A stretch of 20,510 nt of DNA from UBA1081 sp964495345. Lineage in GTDB: Bacteria > Bacillota > Clostridia > Oscillospirales > Acutalibacteraceae. The stretch lies in assembly GCA_964495345.1 (NCBI GenBank), contig CAZBVV010000025.1, positions 1 to 20,510 on the forward strand, read 5' to 3'. The notes under the pieces were generated by a model. It was not told the origin of the DNA, searched no databases, and was given only the letters and a program-made list of their open reading frames with translations. How positions within the stretch are numbered: position 1 is the first letter of the stretch; every line of letters begins with the position of its first letter. A program made the position numbers and the translations under genes. Shown one piece after another: positions 14,369 to 20,510 of the stretch.

Positions 14369-15652
14369 GTGAGCAGATTTATAATAAACGGAAGAAACAG
14401 ACTGTTCGGTACTGCAAAAATACAAGGCTCAAAGAACAGCGTTTTACCGATTCTTGCGGCAACAATTCTTATAAAAGGTGAGTCGGTGATAACGAACTGC
14501 CCGGATATATCCGATGTTGATGCAACCGTAAAAATTCTTCGTCATCTGGGCTGTAGAGTTGCAAAAGATGAACATACCGTTACGGTTGACAGTACAAATG
14601 TCAACAAATATGATATTCCCGATGAATTGATGCGGGAAATGCGTTCATCGGTAGTGTTTTTAGGTGCAATTATAGGACGTATGGGTAAAGCCAGCCTTTC
14701 AACTCCCGGCGGATGTGAAATAGGACTTCGTCCCATAGATTTACACCTTGATGCGATTCAGCGTTTCGGTGTAAATATACATGAGGAGTTTGCAAAGATT
14801 GAGTTTGAAACCGTAAAACATCTTGAAGGCACAAATATCACCCTTTCGTTTCCCAGTGTAGGTGCAACCGAAAATATAATTCTTACTGCCTGTATGGCAC
14901 GTGGTACTACCGTTATTTCAAACGCCGCAAGAGAACCCGAAATCAGCGACCTTGCAGATTTTCTTAACAGTTGCGGTGCGAGAATATCGGGAACGGGCGA
15001 GGGAACTATAGTTATCGAGGGTGTTGAAAAACTGCATCCCGTTCAGCATAAAGTAATCCCTGACAGGATAGTGGCGGCTACATATATGTCTGCAGCGGCG
15101 ATGACTCACGGTAAGGTGCAACTGACCAATATAATTCCTGCACATATCGCACCTGTTATTCCTGTTTTTGAAGAGGCAGGGTGTGATATTTCTGTTTCAG
15201 CAAGTGCACTCACTCTTACAGCTCCTCCAAGATTGACGGGGATAAAAACAGTAAGAACCATGCCCTATCCGGGTTTTCCCACAGATATGCAAGCCCCCAT
15301 AATGGCGATGACAACCGTATGTGCAGGCACAAGCGTTATTATTGAAACGATTTTTGAAAGCCGTTATAAGCATGTGAGTGAATTAGTTCGTTTCGGTGCA
15401 AAAATCCGTGTTGACGGCAGAATGGCAGTTATTGAGGGTGTTGATAATCTTACGGGTGCAAAAGTTATTGCATCCGATTTAAGAGGCGGTGCGGCTCTTG
15501 TGCTTGCAGGACTTGCGGCACACGGCACAACAACTGTTGAAGATGTAAAATTTGTTGAGAGAGGTTATGAGGATATGTGCAAAGTTCTATGTTCTCTCGG
15601 TTGTGATATAAAAAAAGAAAGGACAGTACAGGATGACACAAAAAACAACTGA
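14369..15652 (+). CDS. murA: UDP-N-acetylglucosamine 1-carboxyvinyltransferase
   Basis: MurA transfers enolpyruvate from PEP to UDP-GlcNAc, the first committed step of peptidoglycan precursor synthesis. Starting at the GTG at 14369, the product is 427 residues and the conserved Lys-Asn pair falls at 22-23 (QGSKNSVLP), as in the family numbering, which supports this start. The PEP-loop cysteine is present as Cys116 in STPGGCEIGLRP, so the enzyme is of the fosfomycin-sensitive type. PYPGFPTDMQAPIMAM, ESRYKHVSEL and DLRGGAALVLAGLAA are further signatures. Firmicutes often carry two MurA paralogues; whether another exists is not visible. Its 3' end overlaps ftsQ by 20 bases. Confidence 0.96.
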   Translation: MSRFIINGRNRLFGTAKIQGSKNSVLPILAATILIKGESVITNCPDISDVDATVKILRHLGCRVAKDEHTVTVDSTNVNKYDIPDELMREMRSSVVFLGAIIGRMGKASLSTPGGCEIGLRPIDLHLDAIQRFGVNIHEEFAKIEFETVKHLEGTNITLSFPSVGATENIILTACMARGTTVISNAAREPEISDLADFLNSCGARISGTGEGTIVIEGVEKLHPVQHKVIPDRIVAATYMSAAAMTHGKVQLTNIIPAHIAPVIPVFEEAGCDISVSASALTLTAPPRLTGIKTVRTMPYPGFPTDMQAPIMAMTTVCAGTSVIIETIFESRYKHVSELVRFGAKIRVDGRMAVIEGVDNLTGAKVIASDLRGGAALVLAGLAAHGTTTVEDVKFVERGYEDMCKVLCSLGCDIKKERTVQDDTKNN

Positions 15653-16526
15653 CGGCGGCTCTGCTGAAAGAAAAAAATTAAATAAAACCGCAATAAGGAA
15701 CAGGATAATTATAGCATTATCCGCTTGCCTTATTCTTGCGGTTGTTTTGTATGTGCTTATTACATTCGTACTTTTTAAAGTGAATAAAATTAATGTGATT
15801 TCTGCCACAGGTAATGCCGCAGTCAGCAGTTATTATACCGATGACGAAATAATAGAAGCATCTGACGTTGATTTAGGGGTAGGACTTTTTCAGCTTTCAT
15901 TAAGTAAGATATCCGAAAAAATCACAACTGAATTACCTTACATAGGTAAGGCTGAAGTAAAAAGAAAGTTGATGTCTACACTTGAAATTACAGTTACGGA
16001 CACATCCGCAGCATACGGGATTGAATCCAACGGTAAATTTATCGTTCTTGACGAAAATTTCAAGGTATTGGGCGTAGAGAGCTTTCTTCCGCAAGGAGCT
16101 TCAAAGCTGGTAGGTGTTGAATTTAACACACTTGAAAACGGTAAGATTGCAGAGTTTTCAGACTCAACCGATTCAATAAGACTTTTAACGCTCGTTAACG
16201 CTTGTAAAGAGGGCGGTCTTACCAATATTACAAAATATGATATTGAAAACGTTGCAAACGTAAAAATTGTTATAAATTCAAGAATTACCGTCACGTTCGG
16301 CACATTAACGGATATAGATGAGAAAGTATTTATTACCGATGTAACTTTGGATAGAGAACTTAAAGAAAATGCAAATGCACATCTAATTATAGATGCTACA
16401 TCAACTGACAGGTCATACGTGCGTAATGATACGTCGCCAATCGAAGAAGATACGATTGATTATGAGGAGTATTCAATTCAACAGGAATTGTTGCAGAATA
16501 AAGATTCTTTGGTGACAGTAGGTTAA
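15633..16526 (+). CDS. ftsQ: Cell division protein FtsQ/DivIB
   Basis: FtsQ/DivIB is a bitopic divisome protein that bridges FtsL/DivIC and the septal PBP. The 297-residue product has a basic cytoplasmic tail, one transmembrane helix at about 25-48, a POTRA domain at about 50-120 beginning FKVNKINVISATGN and containing LPYIGKAEVKRKLMSTLEITV, and a beta domain with KFIVLDENFKVLGV. The C-terminal 40 residues are acidic and probably disordered. AAAGGA at 15618-15623 lies within the murA 3' end, nine bases before the ATG, so translation is likely coupled to murA. No clear terminator follows before the ftsZ promoter. Confidence 0.92.
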   Translation: MTQKTTDGGSAERKKLNKTAIRNRIIIALSACLILAVVLYVLITFVLFKVNKINVISATGNAAVSSYYTDDEIIEASDVDLGVGLFQLSLSKISEKITTELPYIGKAEVKRKLMSTLEITVTDTSAAYGIESNGKFIVLDENFKVLGVESFLPQGASKLVGVEFNTLENGKIAEFSDSTDSIRLLTLVNACKEGGLTNITKYDIENVANVKIVINSRITVTFGTLTDIDEKVFITDVTLDRELKENANAHLIIDATSTDRSYVRNDTSPIEEDTIDYEEYSIQQELLQNKDSLVTVG

Positions 16527-16585
16527 ATTGTGCCATGTTGGTAAAAATATAATGAAAAAAAGAGTAATATTTTATACTTTAGATA

Positions 16586-16614
16586 TTGAAATTTATGTAG
16601 TAACATGGTATGAT
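16586..16614 (+). promoter_or_regulatory. Dedicated ftsZ promoter
   Basis: TTGAAA at 16586-16591 and TATGAT at 16609-16614 are separated by 17 bases, with an extended -10 TG at 16606-16607. The predicted transcript would have a leader of about 50 bases. Together with the lack of an ftsQ terminator, this suggests ftsZ is fed by both read-through and its own promoter. Confidence 0.85.
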
Positions 16615-16657
16615 ATATAAGTATTGTTGTAGATAAATCCCAAAATCGTTAATATAT

Positions 16658-16662
16658 GGAGG
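16658..16662 (+). promoter_or_regulatory. Ribosome-binding site deciding the ftsZ start
   Basis: GGAGG lies eight bases before the ATG at 16671. An in-frame ATG at 16656 overlaps it and has no ribosome-binding site of its own. Confidence 0.85.
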
Positions 16663-16670
16663 AAGAAAAA

Positions 16671-17780
16671 ATGGCTTTTGAAATTGCAACTGAAATTGAA
16701 GCAGTCACAAAGATAAAAGTTATCGGTGTCGGCGGCGGTGGCGGAAACGCGATTAACAGAATGGTAGACGCAGGCGTTCAGGGCGTAGAGTTCGTTTCTA
16801 TAAATACAGATAAGCAGGTTCTTATGTATTCAAAGGCAACGAATAAAATTCAGATCGGTGAAAAAGTGACCGACGGTAAAGGTGCAGGTGCTAAGCCCGA
16901 AGTTGGTAAAAAAGCTGCTGAGGAGAGTATGGATGTTATCAATGACGCTCTCAGCGGTGCAGATATGGTATTTATTACCGCAGGTATGGGCGGCGGCACA
17001 GGTACAGGTGCAGCTCCCGTTATTGCACAGATGGCTAAGGATAAGGGGATTCTTACTATCGGTATCGTTACTAAGCCTTTCAATTTTGAAGGCAGACGCC
17101 GTATGATACAGGCTGAGGCAGGTATTGCAGAGCTTTCACAGCACGTAGACAGCCTTATCATTATCCCTAATGAAAGACTTAAATACATTTCAGACGAAAA
17201 GATTACATTCGCAAATGCGTTCATCGCAGCAGACGATGTTCTCAGACAGGGTGTACGCAGTATTGCAGAGCTTATTACAGTTCCCGGTCTTATCAACCTT
17301 GACTTTGCAGACGTTACATCCGTAATGAAAGATGCAGGTTTTGCACACATGGGTGTTGGTCGTGCAAAAGGTAAGGATAAGGCAGAGGAAGCAGCAAGAA
17401 TGGCTATCACAAGTCCCTTGCTCGAAACCTCAATCAAAGGTTCAAAGGGTATTATCATTAATATATGTGCATCGCCCGATATCACTCTTGATGCTGTTGA
17501 TATCGCATCTGCAACCGTAGCAGAAACAGCAGATCCGGATGCTAATATTATCTTCGGTGTTTCACTTGATTCTTCTCTTGACGATGAGATGATTCTTACA
17601 GTTGTTGCTACCGGCTTCGGTGAAAAAGCAGAGGTTGAAGAACCTGTTGCAGAAGAAGTGCCTGCTACGGAAGAAAAACCTGCTGAGCCTGTTGAGGAGC
17701 CAAAAAAAGATGCTGAACAGTTCGGCACAAGTGACGATGAAATCGGTGCTATTTTCGAGATGTTTAAAAACAGAAAGTAA
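16671..17780 (+). CDS. ftsZ: Cell division protein FtsZ
   Basis: FtsZ is the tubulin-like GTPase that forms the cytokinetic ring. The product from 16671 is 369 residues, within the normal range. The N-terminal GVGGGGGNAINRM nucleotide loop, the tubulin signature GGGTGTG (107-113), IIPNERL, and the catalytic T7 loop NLDFADV (Asn209, Asp211) are intact. The C-terminal linker (about 320-353) is a short Pro/Glu/Val-rich segment. The extreme tail reads DDEIGAIFEMFKNRK in place of the usual conserved peptide (such as IPAFLRRR), keeping only acidic-then-hydrophobic-then-basic character. ftsA is not adjacent. The gene stands between its own promoter and a terminator. Confidence 0.97.
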   Translation: MAFEIATEIEAVTKIKVIGVGGGGGNAINRMVDAGVQGVEFVSINTDKQVLMYSKATNKIQIGEKVTDGKGAGAKPEVGKKAAEESMDVINDALSGADMVFITAGMGGGTGTGAAPVIAQMAKDKGILTIGIVTKPFNFEGRRRMIQAEAGIAELSQHVDSLIIIPNERLKYISDEKITFANAFIAADDVLRQGVRSIAELITVPGLINLDFADVTSVMKDAGFAHMGVGRAKGKDKAEEAARMAITSPLLETSIKGSKGIIINICASPDITLDAVDIASATVAETADPDANIIFGVSLDSSLDDEMILTVVATGFGEKAEVEEPVAEEVPATEEKPAEPVEEPKKDAEQFGTSDDEIGAIFEMFKNRK

Positions 17781-17793
17781 TTTTTTTCTCAGC

Positions 17794-17830
17794 AGAGCGA
17801 TGTCTTTCCTTGGGCATCGCTCTTGGTTTT
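17794..17830 (+). terminator. Terminator of ftsZ / end of the dcw cluster
   Basis: AGAGCGATG (17794-17802) pairs perfectly with CATCGCTCT (17815-17823), extended by two inner pairs including a G-U, around an 8-base loop. A T-rich tail broken by GG follows at 17824-17830. A run of seven T just before the stem (17781-17787) has no structure of its own. Confidence 0.85.
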
Positions 17831-17855
17831 AATGCTGATAATTGTATAAAAACTA

Positions 17856-17884
17856 TTGACAATCGAGTTTAAAATCAATAATAT
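17856..17884 (+). promoter_or_regulatory. Promoter of the ACP-like / HAD / proS unit
   Basis: TTGACA at 17856-17861 (exact consensus) and TAATAT at 17879-17884 are separated by 17 bases. An A-rich stretch precedes the -35 box. The ACP-like start codon lies about 25 bases past the predicted start point. Confidence 0.75.
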
Positions 17885-17915
17885 TTTAATATGAGTATTT
17901 TTTAGGAGCAGTTAT

Positions 17916-18140
17916 ATGGTTTTTGAAAAAGTGCGTACTATCGTTGCGGATTTGTTCGGCGTGGAAAAAAGTGAAATCACAGCCGAAACATCATTCAGTG
18001 AACTTGATGCAAGCGAATTTGATATGATTGACATTGTAATGAGCCTTGAGGATGATTTTGCTGTAGAAATTGACGATGATGTACTCAGCAGTTTTGAAAG
18101 CGTAGGCGATATTGTAAAATATCTTGAGGAAGTTTTATAA
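17916..18140 (+). CDS. Acyl-carrier-protein-like protein lacking the usual phosphopantetheine serine
   Basis: The 74-residue acidic protein has the length, charge and helix pattern of acyl carrier proteins: FEKVRTIVADLFGVEKSEIT as helix I and loop, IDIVMSLEDDFAVEIDDDVL across helix II, and VGDIVKYLEEVL as helix IV. Canonical ACPs carry 4'-phosphopantetheine on the Ser of a DSL motif at the start of helix II (as in GADSLDTVELVM). Without gaps, this protein reads DASEFDMIDIVM there, so Glu34 replaces the Ser and Ser33 sits one residue early in the Asp position. It may be a carrier that is not modified, one modified on the shifted Ser, or an ACP paralogue with a binding role only. AGGAG lies seven bases before the ATG. 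It is first in a unit with a HAD phosphatase and proS. Confidence 0.88.
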   Translation: MVFEKVRTIVADLFGVEKSEITAETSFSELDASEFDMIDIVMSLEDDFAVEIDDDVLSSFESVGDIVKYLEEVL

Positions 18141-18766
18141 TGATTAAAAATATAGTATTCGATATGGGAAATGTGCTTATTATGTTTTATCCCGAAAAGA
18201 TTTTCAGCACAATCCTTTCAGATAAAGATGAAATTGATGCGATTGTTACTCATTTTTATAATACCAAAGAATACCGTGAGGTTGACAGAGGCACTATGAC
18301 TTATGAGCAAATGCTTGATATTATAAAAGATAACCTTCCGAAGCATCTTATTGCTCTTTTAAAAGAGTTGTATGTTGATAATTGTTTTGTTTCAAATCAT
18401 ATGCCACCCTTTCCCGAAATGTATGATTTGGTTGCACAGTTGAAAGAAAACGGTTATAATGTATATCTGTTAAGTAATGCAACACATCAATTCCATAATT
18501 ACCGCAATAAAATACCTGTTTTGGGGCTTATGGACGGTGTTCTTATTTCTGCTGATTATCAACTGCTCAAACCTGAAAGAGAAATATATGAAGCTCTTTT
18601 TGAAAAATTCTCTTTGAATCCTGATGAATGTATTTTTATTGATGATGTTGAAGAGAATATACGGGGCAGTATTAACTGCGGAATGGACGGAATAGTATTT
18701 TCTCCGTCATTTGAAAATGTAAATGTGCTTAAAGATAAATTAAGACAAAAAGGTGTAAAAATTTAA
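18140..18766 (+). CDS. HAD-superfamily phosphatase (YihX-like, HAD-IA)
   Basis: The 208-residue protein has all HAD motifs: motif I FDMGNVLI with nucleophile Asp8, motif II LLSNAT (Ser112), motif III Lys144 (LLKPEREIYE) and motif IV IDDVEENI (Asp168, Asp169). The D-x-G-N-V form of motif I, lacking the second Asp of most HAD phosphatases, is shared with YihX, an alpha-glucose-1-phosphate phosphatase of E. coli, so it is a subfamily trait and not damage. A small alpha-helical cap lies between motifs I and II. The substrate cannot be read from the sequence. The ATG shares one base with the stop of the ACP-like gene (TAATG), implying coupled translation, and proS follows after 20 bases. Confidence 0.9.
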   Translation: MIKNIVFDMGNVLIMFYPEKIFSTILSDKDEIDAIVTHFYNTKEYREVDRGTMTYEQMLDIIKDNLPKHLIALLKELYVDNCFVSNHMPPFPEMYDLVAQLKENGYNVYLLSNATHQFHNYRNKIPVLGLMDGVLISADYQLLKPEREIYEALFEKFSLNPDECIFIDDVEENIRGSINCGMDGIVFSPSFENVNVLKDKLRQKGVKI

Positions 18767-18786
18767 TTTGATATAGAGGTTTGATT

Positions 18787-20510
18787 ATGAAACTTGAAAA
18801 ATTAGTAGGCGAGAGATTTAAGGAAAAACCCTCAGATTGCGTTGTTGACAGCCACGCGTTAATGGTCAGAGGCGGATACATGAAATTTGTTTCAAACGGT
18901 ATCTATTCTTCATATATGCCTCTTCGCCGTATAACAAAGAAAATCGAAAATATTATCCGTGAAGAAATGGATAAAATTGACGGTCAGGAAGTACAGTTTC
19001 CTGTTGTAATGCCCGCATCACTCTGGGAGGAGTCGGGCAGATATTCATCTATTGACAATTCACTTTGCCGTTTTAAGGACAGAAACGGTTCTCCCATGGT
19101 TCTCGGTATGACACATGAGGAGGCTGCTGTTCAGCTTGTAAGAGAATACGGTAATACATATACCCGTTATCCTTTTATGATCTATCAGATTCAGACTAAG
19201 TTCCGTGATGAGGCAAGACCCAGAGCAGGTCTTATCCGTGTTCGTGAATTTACAATGAAGGATGCATATTCATTTCATACATCTCAGGAAGACCTTGAGC
19301 AGTATTATGACAGATGCTACAAAGCATATCAGAAGATTTTTGCACGTGCAGGTATTCCCGAAACTATCGTTGTTCAGTCCGATTCAGGTATGATGGGCGG
19401 CAGTATTTCACATGAATATATGCTTCTTACTGCTATCGGTGAAGATTCTATCGCTATTTGTTCCGATTGCGGATACAGTGCAAATATGGAAGCCGCAGAG
19501 AGCATTATTGAAAACACAAGAGATGAAGTTTCCGAGGAACTTACAAAGGTTGCAACACCCGAAATGCACACAATCGAACAGGTTTGTGATTTCCTCAATG
19601 CACCCGCAGAAAAGAGCCTTAAAGCTGTTGTTTATCAGAAAAATCTTACTGATGAATATGTTATCGTATTTATCAGAGGCGACCTTGATGTTAACGAAAC
19701 AAAGCTTACAAACTTCCTTGGCGAGAATATTCATCCCGCTGTTATCACAGATGAAAGCGGAATTAAAGCCGGCTTTATCGGTCCTGTTGATATGAATGCA
19801 GAATGTAAGCCTCTTATCCTTTTTGATAAATCCGTAGAAAATACAAACAACATGGTTTGCGGTGCAAACGAAACAGATTATCACTTTACAGGTCTTGATA
19901 TGGCAAGGGAATTCCCCGATGCAGAATATCATGATTTTGCAAAAATTATCACAGGCGGTATCTGTCCCAAGTGCGGTAAACATTCAATCACCGTTTCAAG
20001 AGGTATTGAGGTCGGTAACATATTCCAGCTTGGCACAAAGTATACAAAGTCAATGGGTATGACTTATCTTGATGAAAAAGGCGAAACCTGTACTCCCATT
20101 ATGGGTTGCTACGGTATCGGCGTAGGCAGACTTGCCGCTTCGGTTTGCGAAGCTCACCACGATGAATACGGTCCTATCTGGCCTATGTCTATTGCTCCCT
20201 GGCAAGTTCATCTTTGCTGTATGAAATCAGCAGATGAAGAAACACATTCTGCCGCAGATAAGATGTACGAACAGTTACAGGACGCAGGTCTTGAGGTAAT
20301 TTATGATGACCGTAAGGTAAGTGCAGGCTTTATGTTCTCCGATGCAGACCTTTTAGGTGTACCTGTGAGAGTTATCGTCAGCCCCCGTAATCTTAAAGAA
20401 AATGTTTGTGAAGTTGTTACAAGAGATAAAACTTACAGTGCAAAAGTACCCGTAGAGGAAACTGTTGCAACTGTCAAAAATCTTGTTGCTGAGCTTATGA
20501 GTAAATGTAA
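18787..20510 (+). CDS. proS: Prolyl-tRNA synthetase, bacterial type (3' end cut by window edge)
   Basis: ProS charges tRNA-Pro with proline and edits mischarged alanine. The frame is open from the ATG at 18787, preceded by AGAGG, to the last base: 574 codons and two bases of the next. Family length is about 565-580, so only a few residues are missing. Class II motif 2 is TKFRDEARPRAGLIRVREF (137-155) and motif 3 is GCYGIGVGRL (440-449). Between them lies the YbaK-type editing insertion (about 230-395), including SLKAVVY with the family Lys. Two CxxC pairs, Cys225/Cys228 (CSDCGYSAN) and Cys393/Cys396 (CPKCG), bracket this insertion, as in many Firmicutes ProS proteins, and may hold zinc. The anticodon-binding domain includes VIYDDRKVSAGFMFSDADLLGVP. 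Confidence 0.96.
   Translation, partial: MKLEKLVGERFKEKPSDCVVDSHALMVRGGYMKFVSNGIYSSYMPLRRITKKIENIIREEMDKIDGQEVQFPVVMPASLWEESGRYSSIDNSLCRFKDRNGSPMVLGMTHEEAAVQLVREYGNTYTRYPFMIYQIQTKFRDEARPRAGLIRVREFTMKDAYSFHTSQEDLEQYYDRCYKAYQKIFARAGIPETIVVQSDSGMMGGSISHEYMLLTAIGEDSIAICSDCGYSANMEAAESIIENTRDEVSEELTKVATPEMHTIEQVCDFLNAPAEKSLKAVVYQKNLTDEYVIVFIRGDLDVNETKLTNFLGENIHPAVITDESGIKAGFIGPVDMNAECKPLILFDKSVENTNNMVCGANETDYHFTGLDMAREFPDAEYHDFAKIITGGICPKCGKHSITVSRGIEVGNIFQLGTKYTKSMGMTYLDEKGETCTPIMGCYGIGVGRLAASVCEAHHDEYGPIWPMSIAPWQVHLCCMKSADEETHSAADKMYEQLQDAGLEVIYDDRKVSAGFMFSDADLLGVPVRVIVSPRNLKENVCEVVTRDKTYSAKVPVEETVATVKNLVAELMSKC

Noticed and set aside
16850..17728. Long minus-strand open frame (292 codons) opposite ftsZ
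   Set aside because: It is entirely antisense to a strongly conserved ftsZ, has a low-complexity Ser/Ala/Ile-rich translation and no ribosome-binding site or family motif; a codon-bias shadow.
18140..18766. Motif I of the HAD protein (DMGNV) as a damaged catalytic site
   Set aside because: Gly in place of the second Asp is normal in the YihX-like subfamily, and the other motifs are intact.
19408..19983. Minus-strand open frame (191 codons) inside proS
   Set aside because: It is antisense to the editing domain of proS, Cys/Phe/Ile-rich with no recognisable motif; a shadow of the real gene.
18787..20510. CxxC pairs around the ProS editing domain as a novel zinc module
   Set aside because: Similar paired cysteines flank the insertion in many Firmicutes ProS proteins, so this is an ordinary family feature.

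Overview
The window is an AT-rich chromosomal stretch from a low-GC Gram-positive anaerobe. The gene order, the clostridial-style FtsL, FtsQ, RsmH and ProS, and the family resemblances fit a gut member of the Clostridia, with Oscillospiraceae/Ruminococcaceae as my best guess. That assignment rests on recognition, not on a search. No rRNA, tRNA, insertion sequence, prophage or CRISPR array was seen.

Left flank (1-3132): the 3' two-thirds of an L-fucose isomerase gene ends at a strong UUCG-loop terminator. A 458-base intergenic region follows. It holds a GC-rich hairpin-forming island and then a near-perfect sigma-A promoter driving a small zinc-ribbon membrane protein. That gene converges, through a bidirectional terminator, on a minus-strand gene for a secreted protein with two SH3 domains and a C39-like cysteine peptidase domain.

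Core (3297-17830): a division and cell wall (dcw) cluster, all on the plus strand: mraZ, rsmH, ftsL, [terminator], class B PBP with two PASTA domains, murE, murF, mraY, ftsW/spoVE, murG, murA, ftsQ/divIB, [own promoter], ftsZ, terminator. MurE, MurF, MraY and MurG take UDP-MurNAc-dipeptide to lipid II. The MurE DNPR motif points to meso-diaminopimelate peptidoglycan. FtsW with the PBP form the likely septal polymerase/transpeptidase pair, FtsL and FtsQ the membrane scaffold, and FtsZ the cytokinetic ring. MurA supplies the first committed step. murB, murC, murD, ddl and ftsA are absent. The cluster appears to be at least three transcription units: mraZ-rsmH-ftsL, pbp to ftsQ, and ftsZ.

Right flank (17856-20510): a separate promoter drives an acyl-carrier-protein-like gene, a HAD-family phosphatase whose start overlaps the ACP stop by one base, and proS, which runs off the right edge. 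The ACP-like protein carries Glu where the phosphopantetheine-bearing Ser of the DSL motif should be.

I see no clearly new multi-gene system. The points most worth checking are the ACP-like protein without its attachment serine, the tandem hairpin/terminator inside the dcw cluster, the altered MraZ DNA-binding loop with a palindrome beside its promoter, the unusual FtsZ C-terminal tail, and the structured island near 1305-1348.
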